Source: Martinezella lusitana (GTDB lineage Bacteria; Pseudomonadota; Alphaproteobacteria; Rhizobiales; Rhizobiaceae). Taken from it: a DNA stretch of 64,000 nt. The position numbers and the translations under genes were made by a program. Each line of letters begins with the position of its first letter. The first letter of the stretch is position 1. The DNA lies in contig NZ_JACHBG010000021.1 of NCBI RefSeq assembly GCF_014207095.1, positions 30,110 through 94,109 on the forward strand. Reading direction: 5' to 3'. Positions 1 through 9,120 of the stretch are shown piece by piece. The notes under the pieces were generated by a model that was not told where the DNA came from, did no database searches, and was given only the letters and a program-made list of their open reading frames with translations.

Positions 1-468
1 CTTGCGGAGATGGCCGGGGAAACCTCCTTCCATCGCCTGCTCTGGGACGATGCCGAGGTGATCAAGGATGGCCCGATCAAGCTGCAGAAGGACAACAAGA
101 TCCGTCGCGTCGTCATCTGCTCGGGCAAGGTCTACTACGATCTGTTGGAAGAGCGCGAAAAGCGCGGCATCGACGATATCTACCTGCTGCGCATCGAACA
201 GCTCTACCCGTTCCCGGCTAAGGCGCTCATCAACGAGCTCAGCCGCTTCCGCAATGCGGAGATGGTCTGGTGCCAGGAAGAGCCGAAGAACATGGGCGCA
301 TGGTCCTTCATCGATCCCTATCTGGAATGGGTGCTCGCCCATATCGATGCCAAGTACCAGCGCGTTCGCTACACTGGCCGTCCGGCCGCCGCCTCTCCGG
401 CGACAGGCCTGATGTCCAAGCATCTGTCGCAGCTTGCGGCGTTCCTTGAGGACGCGCTCGGCGGTTGA
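1..468 (+). CDS. sucA: 2-oxoglutarate dehydrogenase E1 component, C-terminal part
   Basis: The reading frame is open from base 1, so the gene starts upstream of the window; about 155 codons of the C-terminus are present, ending in a TGA. The visible part matches the end of the thiamine-diphosphate E1 subunit that decarboxylates 2-oxoglutarate and passes the succinyl group to the lipoyl arm of SucB. Family-typical stretches include VVICSGKVYYDL, YLLRIEQLYPFP and the end region MSKHLSQLAAFLEDAL. sucB follows 241 bp downstream on the same strand and lpdA closes the complex at 4677. Identification is firm because of the C-terminal signature and the neighbour; the N-terminal catalytic residues lie outside the window. 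Confidence 0.96.
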   Translation, partial: LAEMAGETSFHRLLWDDAEVIKDGPIKLQKDNKIRRVVICSGKVYYDLLEEREKRGIDDIYLLRIEQLYPFPAKALINELSRFRNAEMVWCQEEPKNMGAWSFIDPYLEWVLAHIDAKYQRVRYTGRPAAASPATGLMSKHLSQLAAFLEDALGG

Positions 469-504
469 GGGGTTGCGCGATGATGCGTTTTCGTTTGAAA
501 ATCG

Positions 505-542
505 CCTCGTCGCGCTCCAGCCTTCCGCATGATGCGACGAGG
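505..542 (+). other. stem-loop in the sucA-sucB spacer
   Basis: Arms CCTCGTCGC (505-513) and GCGACGAGG (534-542) are perfect 9-bp complements around a 20-base loop, in the 241-bp gap between sucA and sucB. It is not followed by a T-run, so it is not an obvious intrinsic terminator. It may be an RNA processing or stability element, or simply a remnant of an intergenic repeat; the function is inferred only. The rest of the gap (469-709) holds no believable gene, and sucB has its own AGGAT-type ribosome site just before its ATG. Confidence 0.4.
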
Positions 543-709
543 AAAAGAATGGCCGCCATGCAGCAATGCGCAGCCTACTGCCATGACACGGGATTTGCCC
601 GATCGGTTTCCTCCGGTTGGGTTATTTCCGCTCCTGGTGCTCTCAGCCCCCGACCATCTGTCGCCGGAATTCCATCTAACTCATAATGACGAAAATCAGG
701 ATCTGAACA

Positions 710-1945
710 ATGGCCACTGAAATCCGCGTTCCTACCCTCGGCGAGTCCGTCAGCGAGGCGACCGTCGGCACCTGGTTCAAGAAGGTCGGCGATGCCATCA
801 AGGCCGATGAGCCGCTGCTCGAGCTTGAAACCGACAAGGTAACGATCGAAGTTCCTGCCCCTGCGGCAGGCACCCTGTCCGAAATCGTTGTCCAGGCCGG
901 CGAAACCGTAGGTCTCGGCGCACTGCTCGGCCAGATCTCCGCCGGCAACGGCGCTGCCGCCGCTCCGGCACAGGCTGCCGCACCTGCCGCTGCAGCCCCG
1001 GCTGCCGCTGCACCGGTTGCAGCTCCCGCCGTTTCCGCTCCCGCTTCTTCCATGCCGCCGGCTCCGGCTGCAGGAAAGCTGCTCGCTGAAAACTCTCTCT
1101 CTGCTGATCAGGTTGACGGCAGCGGCAAGCGTGGCCAGGTCCTGAAGGGCGACGTCATCGCTGCTGTCGCCAAGGCTGCTTCGGCTCCCGCCGCCGCACC
1201 GGCTGCACCCGTTGCCGCCCGGGCCCCGACCGCCGTCGAGGACGTCAGCCGCGAAGAGCGCGTCAAGATGACCCGCCTGCGCCAGACGATCGCCAAGCGC
1301 CTTAAGGATGCGCAGAACACCGCCGCCATGCTCACCACCTACAACGAGGTGGACATGAAGGCCGTCATGGATCTGCGCAACAAGTACAAGGACATCTTCG
1401 AGAAGAAGCATGGCGTGAAGCTCGGCTTCATGGGCTTCTTCACCAAGGCCGTCACTCACGCGCTGAAGGAACTTCCCGCCGTCAACGCCGAGATCGACGG
1501 CACCGACATCATCTACAAGAACTACTGCCACGTCGGCATGGCTGTCGGCACCGACAAGGGCCTCGTAGTTCCGGTTATTCGCGATGCCGACCAGATGTCG
1601 ATCGCCGAAGTGGAGAAGGAGCTCGGCCGTCTGGCGAAGGCTGCCCGCGACGGCACGCTGTCGATGGCCGACATGCAGGGCGGCACCTTCACCATCACCA
1701 ATGGTGGCGTTTACGGTTCGCTGATGTCCTCGCCGATCCTCAATGCGCCGCAGTCGGGTATTCTCGGCATGCACAAGATCCAGGAACGTCCGGTCGCTAT
1801 CGGCGGTCAGGTCGTCATCCGTCCGATGATGTATCTGGCGCTCTCCTACGATCATCGCATCGTCGACGGCAAGGAAGCCGTTACCTTCCTCGTGCGCGTC
1901 AAGGAAAGCCTGGAAGATCCGGAACGTCTCGTTCTCGATCTCTAA
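710..1945 (+). CDS. sucB: dihydrolipoyllysine-residue succinyltransferase (E2 of 2-oxoglutarate dehydrogenase)
   Basis: This 411-residue protein is the E2 core of the 2-oxoglutarate dehydrogenase complex and transfers succinyl from the lipoyl arm to CoA. An N-terminal lipoyl domain carries the lipoylated lysine in ETDKVTIEV (K43). A long Ala/Pro-rich hinge (about 83-125) leads to the E1/E3-binding domain (about 120-155). The catalytic domain follows, with the HxxxDG motif in SYDHRIVDGKEA (H382, D386). Length and domain order are those of bacterial SucB. It lies between sucA and a set of small genes leading to lpdA, so the three subunit genes are probably co-regulated. The ATG has AGGAT about 9 bases upstream. 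Confidence 0.98.
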   Translation: MATEIRVPTLGESVSEATVGTWFKKVGDAIKADEPLLELETDKVTIEVPAPAAGTLSEIVVQAGETVGLGALLGQISAGNGAAAAPAQAAAPAAAAPAAAAPVAAPAVSAPASSMPPAPAAGKLLAENSLSADQVDGSGKRGQVLKGDVIAAVAKAASAPAAAPAAPVAARAPTAVEDVSREERVKMTRLRQTIAKRLKDAQNTAAMLTTYNEVDMKAVMDLRNKYKDIFEKKHGVKLGFMGFFTKAVTHALKELPAVNAEIDGTDIIYKNYCHVGMAVGTDKGLVVPVIRDADQMSIAEVEKELGRLAKAARDGTLSMADMQGGTFTITNGGVYGSLMSSPILNAPQSGILGMHKIQERPVAIGGQVVIRPMMYLALSYDHRIVDGKEAVTFLVRVKESLEDPERLVLDL

Positions 1946-1960
1946 GGGGAGCGTTGGATC

Positions 1961-2710
1961 ATGTCGACATGGCCCATGCGGACGCTGCGCGGATTGTTGT
2001 GCGCCGTCGCCGCATGGGTGCCATCCTCCACCAACGCGGCCGAGATCGACATCTCCAAGCTCAGCAGCAATCTCGATCTGGCGTCCCTTGGCGACGCCGA
2101 TCTTGCCGCCCGATCGATCAAGGTCCTTCGTATCGGCAAAGTGGAACTGACATCCGGGCGCATTGTCGCCAGCGATCCGCTGGTCGGGCCTGACCGCGCC
2201 CCGCTTGCCCGCACCGTTTCCCCTGGCGATTATCCCGTCACGCTCTATCAAGCCTTTGGCCGCATCGCCGCAGCCAGCCTGCGCTTTGCCGAGGGCAAGC
2301 CCACGCGTTGGGAGCTGGCGGTGATCCCGGGCCAGGACATCAATTCGCTGAAGGGCGATGAATTTTTCGGCTATCCGGTCGATGCCGGTCTCGGCTGCTA
2401 TATGGATGCCGATACTTACGCGATGATCCGGGAGCGCGAAAAGCAGGTCCAGACAGAGAAGTCATCTTCGGACATCAACTATTATGATGATGTCCTGGCG
2501 TCCGAATTGGAACCGAACAACAATGATTACGCCCTGCATCGTCCGATCTCGGGCAAGCGCGGTAACGTCGCGGTTTTCTCCAGCGGCTGGGGCGACGGGT
2601 TCTATCCGGTTTTCTGGGGGCTCGATGCGAGCGGTCGGCCGCTGGTGCTGTTCACCGATTTCGGTGTGGCTGAGAATGCCGATGGCCGGCGTGAGCCGGG
2701 AGGAAAATGA
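1961..2710 (+). CDS. secreted DUF4241-like protein
   Basis: The 249-residue product begins with a signal-peptide-like stretch (MRTLRGLLCAVAAW, cleavage probably near TNAAE). The mature part resembles the DUF4241 family: GKVELTSGRIVASDPLV, ARTVSPGDYPVTLY, a GQDINSLKGDEFFGYPVDAG block around a conserved Cys, and a C-terminal FYPVFWGLDASGRPLVLFTDF stretch in two halves. The family has no settled function. It starts 15 bp after sucB with a good AGGGGAG site, and its stop overlaps the next ATG (ATGA), so it is translated in line with the suc genes. Recognition is from memory of family motifs; a profile search against DUF4241 would settle it. Confidence 0.75.
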   Translation: MSTWPMRTLRGLLCAVAAWVPSSTNAAEIDISKLSSNLDLASLGDADLAARSIKVLRIGKVELTSGRIVASDPLVGPDRAPLARTVSPGDYPVTLYQAFGRIAAASLRFAEGKPTRWELAVIPGQDINSLKGDEFFGYPVDAGLGCYMDADTYAMIREREKQVQTEKSSSDINYYDDVLASELEPNNNDYALHRPISGKRGNVAVFSSGWGDGFYPVFWGLDASGRPLVLFTDFGVAENADGRREPGGK

Positions 2711-3234
2711 CCATGCCGGCAACATCCTCGATTGCCAAACGGACCCCCTTGTGCGGAGCGATATTGGTCTGCGTGATCAATCCCTTGCCCGCACTCGCAC
2801 TTGAATGCGCGCAGGAAAAGGCTGTCTATGTCGACATGGACGATGCCTATGAGCTGCGCTTCGAACCGATGAGCTCCGACTCACCCGTCAGCAACAGGCT
2901 CAAGCTCACGGTGCGCAATACCGCGATCGTGGCTGAGGGGATCGTGATGCGCACGGACGACAATCTGCGCGCTGATGGCCGGATCATGTTCGAATGTCCG
3001 GAAGGAGATGTCACCGGGGCAGATCTCAAGGCCTGCACGGTCTGGCAAGGCATGGTTTACGCCTCCGACCTGAAGGGCCATATTCGCACGCTGCCGGCCG
3101 AAGGCGAGAGCGCGGCTGACAGGCTGTTCCTGCCGGCGCTCGGCCCCTCTATCCAGAAGTCTTCGCTTTGGGGGCAAGGAAAGGCGACCGTGGCGCCTTG
3201 GGACGTCCTCAGCTTGAAAGGATGCAATCAATGA
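2707..3234 (+). CDS. hypothetical secreted protein coupled to the DUF4241-like gene
   Basis: A 175-residue protein that I do not recognise. The N-terminus is a plausible signal peptide (hydrophobic GAILVCVINPLPALAL followed by ECAQEK). The mature protein keeps four cysteines (ECAQ, FECPEG, KACTVW, KGCNQ), consistent with two periplasmic disulfides. It overlaps the upstream DUF4241-like gene by 4 bp and the downstream SDR start by 4 bp (both ATGA), so all three are translationally coupled. ATG at 2713 is an alternative start. The coupling suggests it acts with the upstream secreted protein, possibly as a partner or inhibitor, but that is inference. Confidence 0.8.
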   Translation: MTMPATSSIAKRTPLCGAILVCVINPLPALALECAQEKAVYVDMDDAYELRFEPMSSDSPVSNRLKLTVRNTAIVAEGIVMRTDDNLRADGRIMFECPEGDVTGADLKACTVWQGMVYASDLKGHIRTLPAEGESAADRLFLPALGPSIQKSSLWGQGKATVAPWDVLSLKGCNQ

Positions 3235-3989
3235 CCGATGATGATGCGCCTGTTCTTCTCGTAACCGGCGGCAGCCGCGGCATTGGCGCTGCGATCTGCA
3301 TGGCCGCCGCACAGCATGGCTGGGCCGTGGCGGTCAACTATGCCTCCAACAAGGAAGCGGCGGAGGCTGTGGTCGGGACGATCCTCGATGCCGGTGGTGC
3401 GGCGATCGCCGTTGCCGGTGATGTCGGCAAGCCCGAGGATATCAAGAGCATCTTCGCCAAGGTCGATGCCTATTTCGGCCGGATCGACGGCCTCGTCAAC
3501 AATGCCGGTGTCGTGGATGTCATGCAGCGCCTGGATGAGATGACGCCGGAGCGGCTGGATCGCATGTTCCGCATCAACATCAGCGGCACGATGCTGGCTG
3601 CGGCAGAGGCTGTGCGCCGCATGTCAACGCTGCATGGGGGTAAGGGCGGGGTGATCGTCAATATCTCCTCCATGTCCTCGACACTCGGCGGCGGCGGACA
3701 ATATGTCGATTACGCCGCGTCGAAGGGAGCGATCGATACCTTCACCATCGGTCTTGCGCGAGAGGTCGCGGCGGAAGGCATTCGCGTGAATGCCGTTCGG
3801 CCCGGAATCATCGATACGGATATCCATGCGGCGGCCGGCCGGCCGGACCGGGCTCGGGATATCGCGCCGCAACTGCCGATGAAGCGTGCGGGAACGTCCG
3901 ACGAGGTAGCGGATGCCGTCCTCTACCTGTTGAGCCCCCATGCATCCTATATAACGGGTGCCCTGCTCGACGTGAGCGGCGGCCGCTGA
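3231..3989 (+). CDS. SDR-family NAD(P)-dependent oxidoreductase
   Basis: A 252-residue classical short-chain dehydrogenase. The Rossmann motif TGGSRGIGAAI sits near residue 10, followed by NNAG and the catalytic Ser...Tyr-x3-Lys (NISSMSS then YAASKGAIDTF). The C-terminal SPHASYITGALLDVSGG is typical of FabG-like enzymes, but the substrate cannot be read from sequence. A longer in-frame start at 3168 exists; ATG 3231 is chosen because it overlaps the preceding stop (ATGA) and begins immediately before the Rossmann strand. It is the third gene of the coupled cassette between sucB and lpdA. Confidence 0.9.
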   Translation: MTDDDAPVLLVTGGSRGIGAAICMAAAQHGWAVAVNYASNKEAAEAVVGTILDAGGAAIAVAGDVGKPEDIKSIFAKVDAYFGRIDGLVNNAGVVDVMQRLDEMTPERLDRMFRINISGTMLAAAEAVRRMSTLHGGKGGVIVNISSMSSTLGGGGQYVDYAASKGAIDTFTIGLAREVAAEGIRVNAVRPGIIDTDIHAAAGRPDRARDIAPQLPMKRAGTSDEVADAVLYLLSPHASYITGALLDVSGGR

Positions 3990-4008
3990 TCGGAACGGGG
4001 TAGGCGAC

Positions 4009-4647
4009 ATGCAATATATCTTCGAATTCCTCGGCCTGATGGCGGTGTTCTCGATCTTCATCGTCGTTCCGGGCGCCGACTTTGCCGTCATCCTGCGCCA
4101 GAGCATCGTACATGGCCGCCGCGCCGCTATGATGACCGGGCTCGGCATGGGCTTCTCGCTGCTCTTTCACATCAGCTACACCATTCTCGGCCTCGGTCTG
4201 ATCGTGTCGCAATCCCTCATGCTGTTCAGCGTGGTGAAGTGGGCCGGTGTTCTCTATCTCGTCTATCTCGGCATCAAATCTTTCCGTGAGCAGGGCTTCA
4301 AGGTGAAGGATGTCGAGATTACCGAGGAAGACCGCAAGCCGGTTTCCGTCTGGCGCTGCCTGGCGACGGGTTTCATTACCAACGCGCTGAACCCGAAGCC
4401 GGTGCTGTTCTTCCTGTCGCTGTTTTCGACGCTCGTCCATCACGACACGCCGGCGCTCATCCAGTTCAGCTACGGCATCGGCATGGCTGCGGCACTCGTC
4501 GCCTGGTTTGCCGGCGTTTCCACCTTCTTCACCGTCAAGCCGGTTCGCGATCGTTTCATCGCGTCAGGCAAATGGTTTAACCGCATCACCGGAGCGGCGC
4601 TCGTCGGCTTCGGCATCCGCCTCGCCTTGGCACGGGCGACCGACTAA
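4009..4647 (+). CDS. LysE/RhtB-family exporter
   Basis: A 212-residue integral membrane protein with about six hydrophobic segments, and the LysE-family N-terminal signature: VFSIFIVVPGADFAVILRQS followed by a G-rich second helix (GLGMGFSLLFHISYT). The family exports amino acids or small metabolites through the inner membrane. The NALNPKPVLFFLSLF segment before helix four is typical. It lies 19 bp after the SDR and 29 bp before lpdA, so it probably belongs to the same transcript. The substrate is not predictable; a second member of the family is at 58946-59578. Confidence 0.9.
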   Translation: MQYIFEFLGLMAVFSIFIVVPGADFAVILRQSIVHGRRAAMMTGLGMGFSLLFHISYTILGLGLIVSQSLMLFSVVKWAGVLYLVYLGIKSFREQGFKVKDVEITEEDRKPVSVWRCLATGFITNALNPKPVLFFLSLFSTLVHHDTPALIQFSYGIGMAAALVAWFAGVSTFFTVKPVRDRFIASGKWFNRITGAALVGFGIRLALARATD

Positions 4648-4676
4648 CAAAAGATACCAAATAAGGAAATTAAAAC

Positions 4677-6083
4677 ATGTCCTACGATGTGATCATTATC
4701 GGAACCGGCCCCGGCGGCTACGTTTGCGCAGTCAAGGCAGCGCAGCTCGGCCTGAAGGTCGCGGTCGTCGAAAAGCGCGCGACCTATGGCGGCACCTGCC
4801 TCAACGTCGGCTGCATTCCGTCCAAGGCGCTGCTGCATGCTTCCGAAGTGTTCCATCATGCCGGCCATGGCATGGATGCGTTGGGCGTCGAAGTGGCCGC
4901 ACCGAAGTTGAACCTCGGCAAGATGCTGGCCCACAAGGACGCGACCGTGAAGTCGAATGTCGACGGCGTCGCCTTCCTGTTCAAGAAGAACAAGATCGAT
5001 GCGTTCCAGGGCACCGGCAAGATCGTTGCCGCTGGCAAGGTTTCCGTCACGGCTGAAGACGGCAAGGTGACCGAGATCGAAGGCAAGAACATCGTCATCG
5101 CCACCGGCTCCGACGTTGCCGGCATTCCGGGCGTTCCGCTCGAGATCGACGAGAAGATCATCATCTCTTCGACCGGCGGCATCGCGCTCGACAAGGTGCC
5201 GGGCAAGATGATCGTGGTCGGCGGCGGCGTCATCGGCCTCGAGCTCGGCTCGGTCTGGTCGCGTCTCGGCGCGAAGGTCACCGTCGTCGAATATCTCGAC
5301 AACATCCTCGGCGGCATGGACGGCGAAGTCTCCAAGCAGTTCCAACGCATGCTGGCCAAGCAGGGCATCGAATTCCATCTCGGAGCCAAGGTTGTCGGCG
5401 TCGAAAAGTCCGGCAGCGGCGCAAAGGTCACCTTCGAGCCGGTCAAGGGCGGCGACAAGGTCGTGCTCGATGCCGACGTCGTTCTCGTTGCCACCGGCCG
5501 CAAGCCGTACACGGCAGGCCTCGGCCTCGAAGAAGCCGGTGTCGCACTCGACAATCGCGGCCGCGTCGAGATCGACGGCCACTTCAAGACCAATGTCGCC
5601 GGCATCTATGCCATCGGCGACGTGGTGAAGGGACCGATGCTGGCGCACAAGGCGGAGGACGAGGGCGTCGCCCTTGCCGAAATCCTTGCAGGCCAGGCCG
5701 GTCACGTGAACTACGAAGTCATTCCGAGCGTGGTCTACACACAGCCGGAAGTCGCTTCCGTCGGCAAGACCGAGGAAGAGCTGAAAGCTGCAGGCATCGC
5801 CTACAAGGTCGGCAAGTTCCCGTTCTCGGCCAATGGCCGCGCCCGCGCCATGCTGGCGACCGATGGTTTCGTCAAGATCCTTGCCGACAAGGAAACCGAT
5901 CGCGTCCTCGGCGGCCATATCGTCGGCTTCGGCGCCGGCGAAATGATCCACGAGATTGCCGTGCTGATGGAATTCGGCGGCTCCTCGGAAGATCTCGGCC
6001 GTACCTGCCATGCGCATCCCACAATGTCGGAAGCCGTGAAGGAAGCAGCGCTCGCGACCTTCTTCAAGCCGATACACATGTAA
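4677..6083 (+). CDS. lpdA: dihydrolipoyl dehydrogenase (E3)
   Basis: This 468-residue flavoprotein reoxidises the dihydrolipoyl arm of SucB with NAD+. The FAD motif IIIGTGPGGYVCA is at residues 6-18, and the redox-active disulfide is in GGTCLNVGCIPSK (C41, C46). A second Rossmann motif, VVGGGVIGLELG, binds NAD, and the C-terminal HAHPTMSEAVKEA supplies the His-Glu pair from the partner subunit. Length and motif order are standard. It is the last gene of the suc-linked set; an adjacent stem-loop (6130-6168) may end the transcript. Confidence 0.98.
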   Translation: MSYDVIIIGTGPGGYVCAVKAAQLGLKVAVVEKRATYGGTCLNVGCIPSKALLHASEVFHHAGHGMDALGVEVAAPKLNLGKMLAHKDATVKSNVDGVAFLFKKNKIDAFQGTGKIVAAGKVSVTAEDGKVTEIEGKNIVIATGSDVAGIPGVPLEIDEKIIISSTGGIALDKVPGKMIVVGGGVIGLELGSVWSRLGAKVTVVEYLDNILGGMDGEVSKQFQRMLAKQGIEFHLGAKVVGVEKSGSGAKVTFEPVKGGDKVVLDADVVLVATGRKPYTAGLGLEEAGVALDNRGRVEIDGHFKTNVAGIYAIGDVVKGPMLAHKAEDEGVALAEILAGQAGHVNYEVIPSVVYTQPEVASVGKTEEELKAAGIAYKVGKFPFSANGRARAMLATDGFVKILADKETDRVLGGHIVGFGAGEMIHEIAVLMEFGGSSEDLGRTCHAHPTMSEAVKEAALATFFKPIHM

Positions 6084-6129
6084 GAACGGGCATCCCAGCC
6101 GAGCCGGGTGCTGGGTTGCAATGAAAGCC

Positions 6130-6168
6130 CGATGATGCGATGTACGACCTTTGTGCATCGCATCATCG
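6130..6168 (+). terminator. strong stem-loop after lpdA
   Basis: CGATGATGCGATG (6130-6142) pairs perfectly with CATCGCATCATCG (6156-6168) around a 13-base loop. It lies 46 bp past the lpdA stop and 26 bp before the M16 protease start. No T-run follows, so it could be a weak or Rho-assisted terminator, a 3' stabiliser for the lpdA transcript, or a structure in the protease leader. It argues for ATG 6195 as the protease start, because the longer in-frame ORF from 6108 would place this hairpin inside coding sequence. Confidence 0.45.
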
Positions 6169-6194
6169 AAGCTCTCCCATTCATCGAAGTCGGC

Positions 6195-9056
6195 ATGTCA
6201 CGTCAAATCCCAGCACTTTTCGTATCTCTGCAACTCTCCATTGCCGTCGTATTCACGGGCCTTGTGGTTGGTGTGGCGCCGGCGCGCGCCGAAGCCCCTG
6301 CTACTGGCTGGCCGCAGGCCGCCAGCGATCTTCCGGTGGAGCAAGGCATTCGCTTCGGCACGCTGCCCAACGGCATGCGCTATGCCATCATGCACAATGC
6401 GACGCCGGCAGGGCAGGTGGCGATCCGCTTCCGCATCGGTAGCGGCTCGCTGCAGGAAAACGACAATCAGCAGGGATTGGCGCATTTCCTCGAACATATG
6501 GCCTTCAAGGGGTCGACCCATGTTCCTGAAGGCGAGATGATCCGCACCCTCCAGCGCCTCGGCCTGGCTTTCGGTGCCGATACCAACGCCTCCACGAGCT
6601 ACGGTGAGACCACTTATTCGCTCGATCTGCCCGAGGCCGATGCCGAGCGTGTTTCTACCGGCCTGATGCTGATGCGCGAGACGGCAAGCGAGCTGACGCT
6701 CGATGCTGGTGCGTTCGACCGCGAGCGCGGGGTCATCCTTTCTGAAGAAAAGTTGCGCGACACGCCGCAATATCGAGGCAGCATGGGCTTCCTCAATCAG
6801 GTGCTGTCCGGCCAGCGGGTGACGCAGCGGCCGCCTATCGGGAAGACCGATATCATCAGCAACGCGCCCGTCGATCTGGTTCGCGATTACTATCGCGCCA
6901 ACTACCGGCCGGAGCGCGCGACGCTGATCGTGGTCGGCGATGTCGATGCTGCCGCTATCGAAGCCGATATCCGCGACCGTTTCGGTAACTGGACTTCCCA
7001 CACGCCCGCACCGGCTGCCATCGATCTGGGCACGCTTGAGAAGCACGGAGAACGCGTCGCGACCGTCGTCGTGCCTGGCGGAGCCACCCGCGTGCAGATT
7101 GCCTGGACACGACCATATGACAGCGCGCAGGATACGGTCGCCAAGCGCCGCCAGCAGTTGATCGAGGGTATCGGCCTTGCCGTTCTCAACAGGCGAATAT
7201 CGGTTTTGGCGCAGCAGCCCGACGCGCCATTCGTCAGCGCGCAGGCAGGCTCTCAGAATCTGTTGAAATCCGCTCGTGCTACGCTTATCGCCGCCGATAC
7301 CAATCCGGACAGATGGCAGGCGGCACTTGCCGCCATCGATCAGGAGCAGCGCCGGATTGCCCAGTTCGGCGTCGCGCAAAGCGAAATCGACCGAGAGCTT
7401 GCCGAGTATCGTTCGATGCTGCAGGCGGCTGCCGGTGGTGCCACGACGCGCACAAGCCCCGATATTGCCGGCGCTCTGGCCTGGAGCGTCGGTGCCGATG
7501 TCGTCTTTACCTCGCCTGCGGACGACCTCTCGTTGTTCGATGCCGCGATGAAGGGACTGACGGCGGCCGAGGTCAACGAAAGTCTCAAGCTTGCCTTTGC
7601 CGGCAACGGCCCGCAGCTGGTGCTGCAGAGTCCGCAAATGCCCGAAGGCGGCGAGGCGGCCGTCGAAAAAGCCTATGCCGCTTCGCGTGCGGTTGCCGTC
7701 AGCGCACCGTCGCATGCGGAGGCGGTCGCGTGGCCATATACCGATTTCGGACCTGCTGGCGCCGTCGTCGAGCGGCGAGTGGTCGACGATCTCGGCGTTA
7801 CCATGGTGCGGTTTGCCAATGGCGTCCGCTTGACCGTCAAGCCGACCAAGCTTCGCGCAGACGAGATACTGGTTCGCGCCAATATCGGCCGCGGCCTGCT
7901 TGATCTGCCGCATGACCGCCCGCTGCCGATCTGGGCGGCGCCTGCAGTTTCGCTCTCCGGTCTCAAGGCGATCGGCTACGAGGACATGCAGAAGGCGCTG
8001 GTCAGCAAGGTGGCCGCCAGCGACTTTTCCATCCGGGACGGCGCTTTCAGGTTCGAAGGCGCCACGCGGCCGAGCGATCTTGTAACCCAGCTGCAGCTCA
8101 TAACAGCCTATATTTCCGATCCGGTCTATCGGCCGGATACCTTCAAGCGGGTGCAGCAGGCTTATCTGAATAGCCTTGCTCAACTTCAGGCGACGCCTGG
8201 CAGCGTGGTCGGCCGCGATCTTCCCGGCCTTCTGCATTCCGGCGATCCACGCTGGGCTTTTCCGGACCGTGCGCAATTGCTCGACACCAAGCCGGAAGAA
8301 TTCGAAGCATTCCTGCGGCCCTATCTTGCCAAGGGGCAGATCGAGGTCATCATCGCAGGCGATGTCGCCGTGGATGACGCCATTCGCCTGACGGCCGAGA
8401 CTTTAGGCGCGCTACCTGCCCGGCCGGATGCGCGAGAGCAGGCTGCCGACAACGATGCGCGTTTTCCGGCTCCGACGGCGGAACCGGTCGTGCGGCTTCA
8501 GAATGGGCGAAGCGACAATGCCGGTGCGCTCGTCGCCATGCCGATCGGCGATTTTCTTTCCGACTTGCCGCGCGCCGCGGCCGCCAATGTCACGGGCGCG
8601 ATCTTCCGCAATCGGCTGATCGATCAATTCCGTGTCGCTGAGGGCGCGACCTACAGCCCACAGGGCAGTGTCGATCTATCCAAGTCGGTGCCCGGCTATG
8701 GTTTCGGTTATGTCTATGTGGAGACGACGCCGGCGAAGGTGGACCACTTTTTCGATCTCGTAAGCAAGATCGCCGCCGACTTGCGCGACAAGGAGGTCTC
8801 ATCCGATGAGTTGACGCGAGCAAGATCGCCGATCGTCGAGGAGATCAAGCGGTCCCTGCAGACCAACAATTATTGGCTGGAGAGCCTTCACGATGCGCAA
8901 ACGGATCCGCGCCGCCTGGATCGTATCCGCCGCGGCATAGACAACTATCAGTCGCTGACGGCGCCGGACATCCGCACGATCGCCACGCGATATCTGAAGC
9001 CCGAGACGGCCTGGCGCCTGAAGATTTTACCGGCCGATGGATCGGCTGTTCGCTAG
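6195..9056 (+). CDS. M16-family zinc metalloprotease, secreted
   Basis: A 953-residue two-repeat M16 (insulinase/pitrilysin-type) peptidase. ATG 6195 is preferred over the longer frame from 6108 because it begins a signal peptide (hydrophobic core LSIAVVFTGLVVGVAPARA, cleavage near residue 32), placing the enzyme in the periplasm. The inverted zinc motif HxxEH is in GLAHFLEHMAFKGS (H97, E100, H101), with the downstream glutamate in GVILSEEKL (about E184). The C-terminal half contains the second, non-catalytic M16 domain pair (FRNRLIDQFRVAEGATYSP region). It follows lpdA but is separated by a hairpin, so it is probably a separate unit. Substrates are unknown. Confidence 0.93.
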   Translation: MSRQIPALFVSLQLSIAVVFTGLVVGVAPARAEAPATGWPQAASDLPVEQGIRFGTLPNGMRYAIMHNATPAGQVAIRFRIGSGSLQENDNQQGLAHFLEHMAFKGSTHVPEGEMIRTLQRLGLAFGADTNASTSYGETTYSLDLPEADAERVSTGLMLMRETASELTLDAGAFDRERGVILSEEKLRDTPQYRGSMGFLNQVLSGQRVTQRPPIGKTDIISNAPVDLVRDYYRANYRPERATLIVVGDVDAAAIEADIRDRFGNWTSHTPAPAAIDLGTLEKHGERVATVVVPGGATRVQIAWTRPYDSAQDTVAKRRQQLIEGIGLAVLNRRISVLAQQPDAPFVSAQAGSQNLLKSARATLIAADTNPDRWQAALAAIDQEQRRIAQFGVAQSEIDRELAEYRSMLQAAAGGATTRTSPDIAGALAWSVGADVVFTSPADDLSLFDAAMKGLTAAEVNESLKLAFAGNGPQLVLQSPQMPEGGEAAVEKAYAASRAVAVSAPSHAEAVAWPYTDFGPAGAVVERRVVDDLGVTMVRFANGVRLTVKPTKLRADEILVRANIGRGLLDLPHDRPLPIWAAPAVSLSGLKAIGYEDMQKALVSKVAASDFSIRDGAFRFEGATRPSDLVTQLQLITAYISDPVYRPDTFKRVQQAYLNSLAQLQATPGSVVGRDLPGLLHSGDPRWAFPDRAQLLDTKPEEFEAFLRPYLAKGQIEVIIAGDVAVDDAIRLTAETLGALPARPDAREQAADNDARFPAPTAEPVVRLQNGRSDNAGALVAMPIGDFLSDLPRAAAANVTGAIFRNRLIDQFRVAEGATYSPQGSVDLSKSVPGYGFGYVYVETTPAKVDHFFDLVSKIAADLRDKEVSSDELTRARSPIVEEIKRSLQTNNYWLESLHDAQTDPRRLDRIRRGIDNYQSLTAPDIRTIATRYLKPETAWRLKILPADGSAVR

Positions 9057-9120
9057 AGCGTAATGCGCCGCGCACTTTTCCTGGAGATGTTCCAGCGCCG
9101 ATCCTACCTCGGGTAAATTG

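Noticed and set aside
465..720. Two short + strand frames in the sucA-sucB gap
   Set aside because: No ribosome site or family; gap is non-coding with a stem-loop.
575..2251. 558-codon minus-strand open frame over sucB
   Set aside because: Antisense to a clear sucB; low-complexity, family-free protein produced by GC-rich codon bias.
4644..6158. 504-codon minus-strand open frame over lpdA
   Set aside because: Mirror of lpdA with no family features; an artefact of third-position GC.
6198..8276. 692-codon minus-strand open frame over the M16 protease
   Set aside because: Entirely antisense to the real protease and has no recognisable domain.
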